From Massilia polaris (GTDB lineage Bacteria; Pseudomonadota; Gammaproteobacteria; Burkholderiales; Burkholderiaceae_D): a DNA stretch of 64,000 bases. Location: contig NZ_JABBGG010000002.1 of NCBI RefSeq assembly GCF_012927275.1, forward strand, positions 475,951 through 539,950. Reading direction: 5' to 3'. Positions 1-9,052 of the stretch are shown in pieces. Under the pieces are notes generated by a model, which did not search any database, was not told the origin of the DNA, and was given only the letters and a program-made list of their open reading frames with translations. Made by a program: the position numbers and the translations under genes. Positions within the stretch are counted from its first letter, which is position 1, and each line of letters starts with the position of its first letter.

Positions 1-1
1 C

Positions 2-208
2 GCGGTCAAGCCGCCAGCCGCGAAGGACACGTCGCGCTCGAAGTCAACGAGCTCGGGAACTTCCGGGACCATGGGAACGACCGGCGCGCCGGTTACGCCA
101 CCTGTGACCGGCGAGGCAAATGACCACACCTCGCCAGGCGCGGTGCGGCCATCGCCGGCAGCGAACCAGACGGTCAAGCCGCCGCCGGCGCCAGCAGTCA
201 AGTATTAA
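2..208 (+). CDS. C-terminal tail of an unknown protein (5' truncated by window)
   Basis: An open frame runs in from the left edge and stops with TAA at 206-208. The 68 visible residues are low-complexity and rich in Pro, Ser, Thr, Ala and Lys. A short VKPP motif occurs twice, near the start and near the end (VKPPAA and VKPPPAP). Such tails are common as disordered linkers on secreted or envelope proteins. No domain is visible, so no function can be given. Strand and frame are inferred from the absence of stops and a good wobble pattern. Confidence 0.45.
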   Translation, partial: AVKPPAAKDTSRSKSTSSGTSGTMGTTGAPVTPPVTGEANDHTSPGAVRPSPAANQTVKPPPAPAVKY

Positions 209-239
209 TCCGGGCGAGGCAGGGCCGAAGCACATCCGC

Positions 240-1259
240 ATGATCGAACTCGACGGATCGCAAGGCGAGGGCGGGGGGCAGATACTGCGCACCTCGCTCA
301 CCTTATCGATGATCACCGGAACGCCGTTCCGCGTGACGAACATTCGCGCCAATCGGGCCAAACCGGGGCTGATGCGCCAGCACCTGGTGGCCGTGCAAGC
401 GGCGGCACAGGTATGCGGCGCGGAAGTGTCGCACGCCGAAGTCGGCTCCAGTGCGCTCGAGTTCAGGCCGCGCCGCATCAAGGCGGGCGATTACAAGTTC
501 TCGATCGGAACCGCAGGCAGCTCGACGCTGGTCCTGCAAACCCTGCTTCCAGCGCTGCTGTACGCCGACGGGCCATCGACGGTACTGGTCTGCGGCGGCA
601 CGCACAACCCGATGGCGCCGCCTGCGCAGTTTCTCCAGCGGGCTTACGGCCGCGCGCTCGACATGATGGGCGCGCGAGTCGACATCCAGCTACGGCGCTA
701 TGGCTTTTATCCGGCAGGCGGCGGCGAGGTGCTCGCGTCGATTGAACCGTGTGCAGAGCTCCGCCAGGTTGAACTGATCGAACGCGGAGAGCTGTGCGGC
801 GCATATGCCGAAGCAGTCGTTGCGGGGCTGCCTGGCGCCATTGCCGAGCGCGAGCTGCAGCTTGTTGGCGAGCGTCTCGGCTGGACCGGCGATCAACTCA
901 AGGTCATCGAACCCGCGCGCGTCCAGGGACCCGGAAATGCGCTGTTGATCACACTTGAGTACGAGGGAATAACGGAAGTGTTCACGGCGATCGGCGAAAA
1001 GCGTGTCCGCGCCGAGTCCGTCGCGGAGGCGGTCGTTGGGGAGGTGGAGGATTATCTCAGCTCCGGCGGGGCGCTAGGCGAACATCTGGCCGACCAGGTG
1101 ATGCTGCCGATGGCGCTGGCCGGCGGCGGTAAATTCTCGATGCACCGGGTGTCGCAACACGCGATAACGAATGCGGAAGTAATCAGTAAGTTCTTACCGG
1201 TCCGAATAGATTTCCAGCAGTCGATTGATCACTCCGTATGCTCTCTTTTAACGGGCTAA
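240..1259 (+). CDS. rtcA: RNA 3'-terminal phosphate cyclase
   Basis: This 339-residue protein matches the usual length of RtcA, which converts RNA 3'-phosphate ends to 2',3'-cyclic phosphates through an adenylated histidine. The N-terminus MIELDGSQGEGGGQILR and the later GTHNPMAPP segment are family signatures. The C-terminal HAITN stretch carries the histidine expected to be adenylated. I chose the ATG at 240 because the family starts at MIELDG; the open frame extends upstream to 120 without family likeness. No rtcB or rtcR is visible beside it. Its last 12 bases overlap the end of the convergent desaturase gene. Confidence 0.93.
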   Translation: MIELDGSQGEGGGQILRTSLTLSMITGTPFRVTNIRANRAKPGLMRQHLVAVQAAAQVCGAEVSHAEVGSSALEFRPRRIKAGDYKFSIGTAGSSTLVLQTLLPALLYADGPSTVLVCGGTHNPMAPPAQFLQRAYGRALDMMGARVDIQLRRYGFYPAGGGEVLASIEPCAELRQVELIERGELCGAYAEAVVAGLPGAIAERELQLVGERLGWTGDQLKVIEPARVQGPGNALLITLEYEGITEVFTAIGEKRVRAESVAEAVVGEVEDYLSSGGALGEHLADQVMLPMALAGGGKFSMHRVSQHAITNAEVISKFLPVRIDFQQSIDHSVCSLLTG

Positions 1260-2234
1260 GAGATATTTCAGGTACGCACCTTGGCCGTTGAAAATCGCGC
1301 TCTCGTCTACCAATCCTTCGCGCCGATAAATCTCATGCACCTTCGGCAGGTTGGCGAACGACACGCCCGGATGCATGTGGTGATATGCATGCAGCCCGAA
1401 GTTCAGGTCCGGCATCAGAGCGCGCTGCCACCAAGTCAGCTGGATCAGCGGCGTCGTTTCATGGATGGTGCCGTTCTCGATATTGTATTCATGCTCGCAA
1501 ACGGCGATCCATCGCACCATCAGCTGGGTCACGGTCATCGCCGGTACCACCCAGTAAATCAGGAATACGGTCCAGCCACCGACAGCAGTCAACACGCCTG
1601 CAGCCACCACAAAGAAAGCGTAGCGCAGCCATTTCGGCGATGGATTGCGGCGAGTGAATTCGTCGGTGCGCGGCGCGGTTTTCCCGCGGATCAGGCGGAT
1701 CAGGTTCATCGCCGTCAGGTCTTTGACCGCGATCATTACCAGCTGGCCTAACGACTTCGGGAAGGTCCATTCGTCACCCGATTTACGGAGGAAGTCCGGA
1801 TCATCCTGGGTGAAGCAGTATTTGTGGTGCGAGAGATGGACCTTCGCATAATCCTCCACCGTCGTCACGAATAGCGGATATACCGCGAACACGTTGATAA
1901 ACCAGTCAGCGTACTTGCTGCGCATGCCGAGGCGGTGCACCTGCTCGTGCAGCAGCAGCGCGAGCGCCATCTGGCGGGTGCCGATCAGGAAGATACAAAA
2001 CAGCGTGACCGCCAGGTTATCGAAATAGACGCCGGCTGTGATAAACGCTGCGATGCAGGCCCAGGTAAATAGCAGCTCGGCCGCGAAGCGCTTTGGGCGT
2101 GCGCCGGATAAGGCCATTATTTCGCGGCGCGCATCCGAGGACAAGGCCGACGCTTCCGCCAGCACGGCCGGGCGGAGCGGTTTTGTCGCAAGCGGCAGGT
2201 CAGGCGCGAGGATGGCGGTGCTTTGCGTGGTCAT
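1248..2234 (-). CDS. membrane fatty acid desaturase family protein
   Basis: The 328-residue protein has three histidine clusters typical of the di-iron membrane desaturase/hydroxylase family: HEQVH at about residues 96-100, HLSHH at about 133-137 and HAYHHMHPG near residue 285. Hydrophobic stretches lie at about 52-90 and 205-240. Such enzymes use O2 and an electron donor to desaturate or hydroxylate acyl chains or related lipids at the inner membrane. The substrate cannot be told from sequence. The ATG at 2234 is the only good start. It converges on rtcA with a 12-bp overlap of the coding ends. Confidence 0.85.
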   Translation of the reverse strand: MTTQSTAILAPDLPLATKPLRPAVLAEASALSSDARREIMALSGARPKRFAAELLFTWACIAAFITAGVYFDNLAVTLFCIFLIGTRQMALALLLHEQVHRLGMRSKYADWFINVFAVYPLFVTTVEDYAKVHLSHHKYCFTQDDPDFLRKSGDEWTFPKSLGQLVMIAVKDLTAMNLIRLIRGKTAPRTDEFTRRNPSPKWLRYAFFVVAAGVLTAVGGWTVFLIYWVVPAMTVTQLMVRWIAVCEHEYNIENGTIHETTPLIQLTWWQRALMPDLNFGLHAYHHMHPGVSFANLPKVHEIYRREGLVDESAIFNGQGAYLKYLLAR

Positions 2235-2505
2235 GATGGTTTCCGGCGTCGAAATAATTGAGGTCTACCAGCATGATGACCCAGCTAAGGTGTCTCCAAT
2301 CCGCCGAAAACCGACACAATTCCGTCTTACTAAATTAAATAGACAAAAATGACACAGCCTCGATCGATAGCAAGATTTGACAAACGTGGCCTGAAATATA
2401 ACGACAGAATGCGTTCAATACGAAGAGGAGAGACGCTCGAGCGTCCGCCGAATTCGGTACTGGAAGTCTTACGGTAATCGAAACCCATATAGTCTTGGAG
2501 ACAAC

Positions 2506-5148
2506 ATGAACGAGTTGATGGCACGGAAAAAGCACACCAAAACCGCGATAGCGGCCGCTGTATCGGTATTGATCATGGGTGTGTCGGTGCAGGCGCACGC
2601 ACAAGATGTTGCTGGCGAACCGCAGACGGTGATTGTCACCGGCGTGCGCGCGGCGCTGGAACAGTCCTTGCGCCAGAAGCGCAATGCGGATGCGGTGGTC
2701 GAGGTCGTCACGGCCGAGGACATCGGCAAGATGCCCGACAAGAACGTCGCCGACGCCATCCAGCGCCTGCCAGGCGTGAACACCCAATCGTCCGCCGGCG
2801 GCGAAGGCGGCTTCGGCGAGAACGACCGCGTCAGCCTGCGCGGCACCAGCCCGAGCCTGCAGCAGACCTTGTTCAACGGCCACGCCATCAGCACCGGCGA
2901 CTGGTTCCTGCTCAATCAGATCGGCGGCAACGTCGGCCGTTCCAGCAGCTTCTCGCTGCTGCCTTCCGAGCTGGTCGGCTCCGTCGTCGTGCAGAAGAGC
3001 GCCACGGCCGACCTGGTTGAGGGTGGCGTGTCGGGCGCCATCAACGTCATCACGCGCCGTCCGCTCGATTTCCGCCAGCAGCTGACGGTCGAGGGTTCGG
3101 TGCAGGCCAATTACAACGACCTGTCCGACAAGGCCGAGCCGCACCTGTCCGGCCTGGTCAACTGGAAGAACGCGGGCAACACCGCGGGCTTCCTGCTGCA
3201 GGCATTCTCCGAAAAGGCCGCGGTGCGCCGCGATGGCCAGGAAATCCTCGGCTACACACCGATCAGCGCTACCAGCGCGGCCGCAGTCGCCAACCCGCGG
3301 CTGGCTGGCGTGATGGTGCCGACCTTCATCGGTGCGACGCTGTTCGAGCAGGTGAAGAAGCGCACCGGCGGCGCATTCGACTTTGAAGTCCGCCCCTCCA
3401 GCGCCCTGACGCTCGACGTCAACGGCTTCTACTCCGAACTGAAGGCGCCGCACCAGAACACTAACTGGCTGGCCGCGCCCGCCAACTCGATCAATGGCAG
3501 CAACCTGGTGCCGCTGAATGCAACGGTCCGCAACAACACGCTGGTGGCCGCCTCATTCGCCAGCAATTCGGGGGAGGTCGACAACATCTACCGTCCTGAA
3601 GCGGGCGGCGAGTCGTGGTACCTCGATTTCAACGGAAAGTTCCGCGCCAGCGAAAACCTGACCCTGTCGGGCAAGCTCGGCAAAACCCACGGCGTCGGCT
3701 ACGACCGCAAGGACGTGTACTACCAGAACAACGTCGACGGCGGCATGGTGTACGCGCTCAACGGCCTGTCGCCGGCATCGGTCAGCTACCCGGGCGGCAA
3801 CACCACCTCGCCTGGCTCGACCGCGTGGGCGGGCGGCGGCGAAGCCCAGTCGGTGGACCAGGAAAAGTACGCGCAGGTCGATGGCGACTGGCGCACGCGC
3901 GGTGCGCTGGTGGAGTCGGTTCGCTTCGGCGCACGCTTCACCGACCACCACCGCACGGCCGAACACCCGCTCGAAACGCGTCCGGGCCCGGTCGGCTTCA
4001 GCAACCCTGGCCCTGCATGGAATGGCCAGATGTACCCATCCGACTTCGCCGACAACCTCGGTGGCAACCTGTCGTCCAGCTATTTCAAGTACGACGGCGC
4101 TGCGCTGGGCGAGTGGGGCGCTGTGCCAGGCAATCGGCTGCTTGACTACACGCTGCGCCACAACTGGATGGACGAATTCAAGGTTCGCGAGAAGACCAAC
4201 GCGCTGTACGCGATGGCGGATCTTGGCGGCGACGGCTGGAGCGGCAATATCGGCCTGCGCGCAATCGAGACGCGCCAGACCACGGTCGTCAATCTCGCTG
4301 GCGGTCCTAATCCGATCACCGGTTCGGCCTTCGGCGCCTACACGCCAACCACGTTCGAGCGCACCTACCGCGACTACCTGCCAAGCGCTAACCTGAAGTT
4401 CGACGTGCGGCCTGACCTCGTCGTACGCACTGCACTGGCGAAAACCATCGCACGTCCGGACTACAGCGCATTGGGCGGCTCGGTCTCGCTGAACGACGAT
4501 GCCTTGAGCGGCAGCGGCGGTAACGTGAATCTCGATCCGGTCCGTTCGACCAACTTCGACCTGTCGGCGGAATGGTACTTCGCACCGAAGGCGATGCTTT
4601 CGGCAGGGTTCTTCTACATGGACCTGCGTTCCATCGTCGCACAGGGCACGTCGACCGGAACCTACTACAACAACAAGCGCAGCGCGCTGGCCGAGTACCA
4701 GATCACGTCGCCGTTCAACACCAGCGGCACCAACAAGGGCGTGGAGTTGAGCTACCAGCAGCCGCTGGGACAGAACTTCGGCTTCCTGGCCAACTACACC
4801 TACGCGGACGGAGAGCTGGATGGAGGCGGCGAGCTGCTTAACTCGTCGAAGAACACCTACAACCTCACCGGCTACTTTGAGAACGAGCGTTTCAGTGCGC
4901 GCCTGGCTTATAACTTCCGATCCGCGTACAAGGCAGGCGTGGACCGTGGCGCGAGCCAGCACGTGGACGACATGCCGTCGCTGGCGGGATCGATCAACGT
5001 CAAGCTCACCGAGAACCTGACGCTGACCTTCGACGCGCTGAATATCACCAACGAGACGATCAAGATGTACGCGGAAAGCCATGACCGTCCGCGCGCCTTC
5101 TACTCGAACGGCCGTACCTTCTACCTCGGCCTGCGCGCCAAGCTGTAA
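2506..5148 (+). CDS. TonB-dependent outer-membrane receptor, probably for chito-oligosaccharides or GlcNAc
   Basis: The 880-residue protein begins with a signal peptide ending near AQAHAQ (about residues 30-35). A plug domain follows with the typical VIVTGVRAALEQSL and DIGKMPDKNVADAIQRLPGV motifs, then a beta-barrel ending in a terminal aromatic/Leu strand (FYLGLRAKL). This plug variant is the one common in carbohydrate-specific TonB receptors of Xanthomonas, Caulobacter and Shewanella. Substrate is inferred from the downstream hexosaminidase and permease. GGAG lies 8 bases before the ATG at 2506; an in-frame ATG at 2521 would also leave a full signal peptide. A strong terminator follows. Confidence 0.88.
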   Translation: MNELMARKKHTKTAIAAAVSVLIMGVSVQAHAQDVAGEPQTVIVTGVRAALEQSLRQKRNADAVVEVVTAEDIGKMPDKNVADAIQRLPGVNTQSSAGGEGGFGENDRVSLRGTSPSLQQTLFNGHAISTGDWFLLNQIGGNVGRSSSFSLLPSELVGSVVVQKSATADLVEGGVSGAINVITRRPLDFRQQLTVEGSVQANYNDLSDKAEPHLSGLVNWKNAGNTAGFLLQAFSEKAAVRRDGQEILGYTPISATSAAAVANPRLAGVMVPTFIGATLFEQVKKRTGGAFDFEVRPSSALTLDVNGFYSELKAPHQNTNWLAAPANSINGSNLVPLNATVRNNTLVAASFASNSGEVDNIYRPEAGGESWYLDFNGKFRASENLTLSGKLGKTHGVGYDRKDVYYQNNVDGGMVYALNGLSPASVSYPGGNTTSPGSTAWAGGGEAQSVDQEKYAQVDGDWRTRGALVESVRFGARFTDHHRTAEHPLETRPGPVGFSNPGPAWNGQMYPSDFADNLGGNLSSSYFKYDGAALGEWGAVPGNRLLDYTLRHNWMDEFKVREKTNALYAMADLGGDGWSGNIGLRAIETRQTTVVNLAGGPNPITGSAFGAYTPTTFERTYRDYLPSANLKFDVRPDLVVRTALAKTIARPDYSALGGSVSLNDDALSGSGGNVNLDPVRSTNFDLSAEWYFAPKAMLSAGFFYMDLRSIVAQGTSTGTYYNNKRSALAEYQITSPFNTSGTNKGVELSYQQPLGQNFGFLANYTYADGELDGGGELLNSSKNTYNLTGYFENERFSARLAYNFRSAYKAGVDRGASQHVDDMPSLAGSINVKLTENLTLTFDALNITNETIKMYAESHDRPRAFYSNGRTFYLGLRAKL

Positions 5149-5168
5149 TTGGCGGGCAGGGACCGATT

Positions 5169-5262
5169 GGGCAAGGCCGAAGCTACAGCAAGGTGCATCG
5201 TCATTCCCGCTTTCGCGGGAATGACGGTTCACGGTATTGCGGCTTCGGCCTTGCCCTTTTTT
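5169..5262 (+). terminator. rho-independent terminator with a REP palindrome nested in its loop
   Basis: GGGCAAGGCCGAAGC (5169-5183) pairs perfectly with GCTTCGGCCTTGCCC (5242-5256) and is followed by six T (5257-5262). The 58-base loop holds a complete REP palindrome. It would end the receptor transcript 20 bases after its stop, so the hexosaminidase may need its own promoter or read-through. Confidence 0.75.
5199..5226. repeat. REP-like palindrome
   Basis: CGTCATTCCCGC (5199-5210) and GCGGGAATGACG (5215-5226) form a perfect 12-bp stem with a TTTC loop. The same core recurs at 23379, 26056-26136 and 31858-31943, with a broken copy at 10212. Confidence 0.8.
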
Positions 5263-5283
5263 CATGCGGGATGAAGGACCAGG

Positions 5284-7773
5284 ATGCCGACAAATTCAAA
5301 TGGGCGGATGCCTCCGCTCGCCATCGAGTGGGAGTGCGTGTCTAACTTTTCAAGCGACATGACGTTCACCGCACGGCTGGCGTTGCGCAATGTCTCGGAT
5401 CAGGTGATTGCTGCGGGGTGGGCCGTGTGCTTCAACACCTGCCGCAAATCCATTGCCAGCACGGTGAGCTCGGGCTACACGATGGAACACGTCAACGGCG
5501 ACCTGTTTAAGCTCATCGTAAATGACGGCGGCGAGTGGCTGCCGGGCGAAGTCCACGAGATCAGCTACGACGCCCAGTTCTGGGCAATCAGCGAGACCGA
5601 CGCACCGCTCGGCTTTTACCTTGTTCCCGGCGACGGCGGACCACCGACCGACCTGGGCGATCCGGTAATCATCCCATTCGCCCGCGCGGAGCAGAGGCAC
5701 CGGCATCAGTACGATCGCGTGCCAGCATCCGACGCAGCGCTCCGGTTCCGTCAGAACGAACACTCGCACCTGCTGCCATTGGACGCTGTCGGGCGAATTA
5801 CACCGAGGCCGTTGTCGGCGCGATTCTCCGCCGATGCTTGCTACCTGACGCGCGACGCGGAGATCGTCCATGTCTCGGCGCTGAACGATGAAGCCCGGCT
5901 TCTTCGCGCCATGCTGGACCAGCTACCAACCGGCCCAACGGGCGAGGACACACGTATCGTGCTGGAAGTCGGCCACGTCGGCACAGACGGCCCACCTGGC
6001 GACGAAGCCTACATGCTCACAATAGAACGCGACATGGTGGTCGTGCGTGGCACCAGTCCCCATGGCGTTTTCAACGGCATCCAGTCGCTGAGCCAACTGC
6101 TGTCCAACGGCGGTAGTGTGCCCGTTGGCCGCGTTACCGATGCGCCCCGCTTCAAGTACCGCGGCATGATGCTGGACGTGGCGCGCCATTTCGCAGGCAA
6201 GGAGACGGTGATGCGCCTGCTCGACTGCATGGCGCGCTTCAAGCTCAATCGATTCCATTTTCACCTTACGGACGACGAAGGCTGGCGCCTGCAGATCGCA
6301 GCCCTGCCGGAACTGACCGATATCGGCGCACGACGCGGCGTGCCTGCGGACGGCCAGCCATCGCTCCCGCCATCGTTTGGATCGGGCGCGGACATTGACG
6401 CCTCCGCAGGCACCGGCTATTACAGCGCAGACGACTTCATCGAAATCCTGCACTACGCGCATGCGCGGCATATCGAGGTCATCCCCGAGTTCAACATGCC
6501 GGGTCACGCGCGTGCGGCAGTAGTGGCAATGCGCGCCCGCCACGACCGCTTGCGCGCCAATGGCGATATTGAAGGCGCGAACGAATATCTGCTTAGCGAT
6601 CCCGACGACGAGTCTGTGTACGAATCCGTGCAGCTCTGGCACGACAACGTCATCTGCATCGCGCTGCCATCGGTCGACCGCTTTATCGATGCGGTGGTCA
6701 CTGAAGTCTGCGCGCTGTACCGCAAAGCCGGGGTGCCAATACGGACTGTGCACACGGGCGGCGACGAAGTGCCGGCCGGCGCCTGGCTCGGATCCCCGCT
6801 CTGCCACGCACGCATGAAGGAGCAGGGCTGGACCGAAGTCTCGCAGCTGCATGCGGATTTCGTGCAGCGCTGCCGCGCCATCCTCGCTCGCCACGGCCTC
6901 GCTTTCGCCGGGTGGGAAGAGACCGCGCTGATCCACGCATGCGTCGGCGGGCGCCAGCAGCTTTTGCCCGCACCAGAAGTCGGCGGACCGGAGTCGCGCG
7001 TCTACGTCTGGAACAATGCATGGGGATCGGGGACGGAAGACTGCGCCTACCGCCTGGCTAACGCTGGTTACAACGTGGTGCTCTCGAACGCGGCAAGCCT
7101 CTACTTCGACATGGCCTATGCCAAGGACCATGGAGAACCAGGCTACTACTGGGCGGGTTTCGTCGAAACGCGGCAGGCCTTCACATTCTGCCCGTTGGAT
7201 ACCACGCTTACCCCGGGTAGCAACGCCATGGGTCACGCCGTATCGCCGCCAGTGTTCGAACCGCTCGACGAGATCGGTGCCACGCGCATCGCGGGCATCC
7301 AAGGGCAGCTGTGGGGCGAGAACTCCCTATCGCGCTCACGCATCGAGTACCTCGCGGCGCCGAGAATGATCTCGCTCGCCGAACGCGCATGGGCGGCGGA
7401 TCCGGGCTGGCACCTGATTGCGGACGCGGGCGAACGCACGGCCTGCATTGAGCGCGACTGGAACGAATTCGCAAACCGGCTTGGCCAGCGCGTACTGCCG
7501 CATCTGGACAAGGAACCGCTGGCCTACGGCTACCGCCTGCCTCCGCCCGGCGCAATGTGGAAAGACGGCGCGGTGCATGCGAACGTCGCACTACCGGGGC
7601 TGGCGCTGCATTACACTACCGACGGCACCGAACCGTTCGCGGGTAGCGAGCGCTATCGCGTCCCGCTCACGGTGGCGCCAGGCACGGCCGCCGTTAGGAT
7701 AGCCACGTTCGACACGCGTGGCCGCAAGAGCCGAACCGTCACCCTTGACCCTGAAGACGCACGCCATGAATAA
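5284..7773 (+). CDS. beta-N-acetylhexosaminidase, GH20 (chitobiase type)
   Basis: The 829-residue protein has the layout of bacterial chitobiases: an N-terminal CHB_HEX carbohydrate-binding-like domain (about 1-170), a GH20b domain (about 180-310), the TIM-barrel catalytic domain (about 315-700) and a C-terminal CHB_HEX_C domain (about 755-829). The catalytic pair is Asp494-Glu495 in HTGGDEV. It should remove terminal GlcNAc or GalNAc from chito-oligosaccharides by substrate-assisted catalysis. No signal peptide is visible at the N-terminus (MPTNSNGRMPP), so the enzyme may be cytosolic. Its stop overlaps the start of the MFS gene by 8 bases, indicating coupling. Confidence 0.92.
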   Translation: MPTNSNGRMPPLAIEWECVSNFSSDMTFTARLALRNVSDQVIAAGWAVCFNTCRKSIASTVSSGYTMEHVNGDLFKLIVNDGGEWLPGEVHEISYDAQFWAISETDAPLGFYLVPGDGGPPTDLGDPVIIPFARAEQRHRHQYDRVPASDAALRFRQNEHSHLLPLDAVGRITPRPLSARFSADACYLTRDAEIVHVSALNDEARLLRAMLDQLPTGPTGEDTRIVLEVGHVGTDGPPGDEAYMLTIERDMVVVRGTSPHGVFNGIQSLSQLLSNGGSVPVGRVTDAPRFKYRGMMLDVARHFAGKETVMRLLDCMARFKLNRFHFHLTDDEGWRLQIAALPELTDIGARRGVPADGQPSLPPSFGSGADIDASAGTGYYSADDFIEILHYAHARHIEVIPEFNMPGHARAAVVAMRARHDRLRANGDIEGANEYLLSDPDDESVYESVQLWHDNVICIALPSVDRFIDAVVTEVCALYRKAGVPIRTVHTGGDEVPAGAWLGSPLCHARMKEQGWTEVSQLHADFVQRCRAILARHGLAFAGWEETALIHACVGGRQQLLPAPEVGGPESRVYVWNNAWGSGTEDCAYRLANAGYNVVLSNAASLYFDMAYAKDHGEPGYYWAGFVETRQAFTFCPLDTTLTPGSNAMGHAVSPPVFEPLDEIGATRIAGIQGQLWGENSLSRSRIEYLAAPRMISLAERAWAADPGWHLIADAGERTACIERDWNEFANRLGQRVLPHLDKEPLAYGYRLPPPGAMWKDGAVHANVALPGLALHYTTDGTEPFAGSERYRVPLTVAPGTAAVRIATFDTRGRKSRTVTLDPEDARHE

Positions 7774-9052
7774 CGCAACCGCCGCCGCAGTGACGCTGCC
7801 TGCCGCCCGCCATCCGCTGGTGTGGGTGCCGACGCTGTACCTGGCGCAGGGCCTGCCGTTTTACGCCGTCGCGCTGGTGGCCGGTCTTATGTTGAAGAGC
7901 ATGGGCCTGCCCAACGACCAGATCGCGCGCTGGACCGGCCTGCTGGGGCTCGCTTGGGTGTTCAAGGCGCTATGGAGCCCGTTCCTTGAACTGGCGCGCA
8001 GCAAAAAGCGCGTGGTCGTGGCGTTCCAGCTGGTCGGGGGTGCCGCACTGGCCGGCGTCGCACTGGCGCTGCAGTTGCCTGCCTGGTTCGCGATCAGTAT
8101 CGGATTGTTCGCGGTGGTGGCGCTGGCATCGGCCACGCACGATATCGCGGCAGACGGCGTGTACATCGCAAGCCTGTCGGAACGGCAGCAGGCGGCATAT
8201 GCGGGCTGGCAGGGCGCCTTCTTCAACGCGGCCAAATTCCTCTCGCTCGGCGGACTGGTGATCCTCGCCGGCCACCTCGAAAAGAGCATCGGTCCGGCGC
8301 CCGCATGGACGGTCGTGTTTGCGCTGCTTTCCGCCACCATGGTCGCGCTGGCGCTGTACCACCTGTGGGCGCTGCCGGGCGCCGGCACCGTCCGAAGCGC
8401 TTCGGTGCGCGGCATCGCCACCACGCTGGTCGACGTCATCCGCGCGTTCTTCGCCAAGCCCGGCATCTGGCTGGCGATACTATTCATCATTCTGTTCCGC
8501 GCGGGAGAAGGGCAAATCCAGACCATCGGGCCGCTGTTTTTGCGCGACGCGCGCGAGATCGGCGGGCTGGGACTGTCGACTGGCGAAGTGGGCGCGGTGT
8601 ATGGAACGGCTGGCACCATCGCCTTCCTGGCCGGCAGCATCGCGGGAGGCTACTTCACGTCCTGGCTGGGTCTCAAGCGGGCGATGATCTATCTGATTCT
8701 GGCGATGAACCTCCCGAACGCCGTGTTCTATTACCTGAGCGTCGCACAGCCCGATTCGCTGGGCGTTATCGCGGCGGCATTGGGGCTGGAGATGTTCGGG
8801 TATGGATTCGGCTTTGTCGGCATCATCCTGTTCATCATGCAGGTAGTCGCCAGCGGGCCGTACCAGACCGCGCACTACGCGCTGGGGACTGGCTTCATGC
8901 AGCTGGGCTTCGTACTATTCAAGATGATCAGCGGCGACATCCAGCAGGCGCTCGGATACCGCACGTTCTTCCTGTGGGTGGTGTGCGCTGCCTTGCCGGT
9001 ACTGCTGCTGATGCGCTTCGTGCGGCTGGAAAGCGACGCTAGCGCTTCTTGA
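7766..9052 (+). CDS. MFS permease, AmpG-like
   Basis: The 428-residue protein has about 12 hydrophobic helices and an N-terminus (WVPTLYLAQGLPFYAV) like the AmpG/acetyl-CoA transporter branch of the major facilitator superfamily. AmpG itself imports GlcNAc-anhydromuramyl muropeptides, so a GlcNAc-containing sugar is a reasonable substrate here. The ATG at 7766 overlaps the hexosaminidase stop (7771-7773); the open frame reaches back to 7718 but that part lies inside the upstream gene. The 3' end overlaps the convergent AraC-type gene by 14 bases. Confidence 0.82.
   Translation: MNNATAAAVTLPAARHPLVWVPTLYLAQGLPFYAVALVAGLMLKSMGLPNDQIARWTGLLGLAWVFKALWSPFLELARSKKRVVVAFQLVGGAALAGVALALQLPAWFAISIGLFAVVALASATHDIAADGVYIASLSERQQAAYAGWQGAFFNAAKFLSLGGLVILAGHLEKSIGPAPAWTVVFALLSATMVALALYHLWALPGAGTVRSASVRGIATTLVDVIRAFFAKPGIWLAILFIILFRAGEGQIQTIGPLFLRDAREIGGLGLSTGEVGAVYGTAGTIAFLAGSIAGGYFTSWLGLKRAMIYLILAMNLPNAVFYYLSVAQPDSLGVIAAALGLEMFGYGFGFVGIILFIMQVVASGPYQTAHYALGTGFMQLGFVLFKMISGDIQQALGYRTFFLWVVCAALPVLLLMRFVRLESDASAS

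Noticed and set aside
3553..5265. 570-residue minus-strand open frame opposite the TonB-dependent receptor
   Set aside because: No recognisable domain; the receptor on the other strand has clear plug and barrel motifs.
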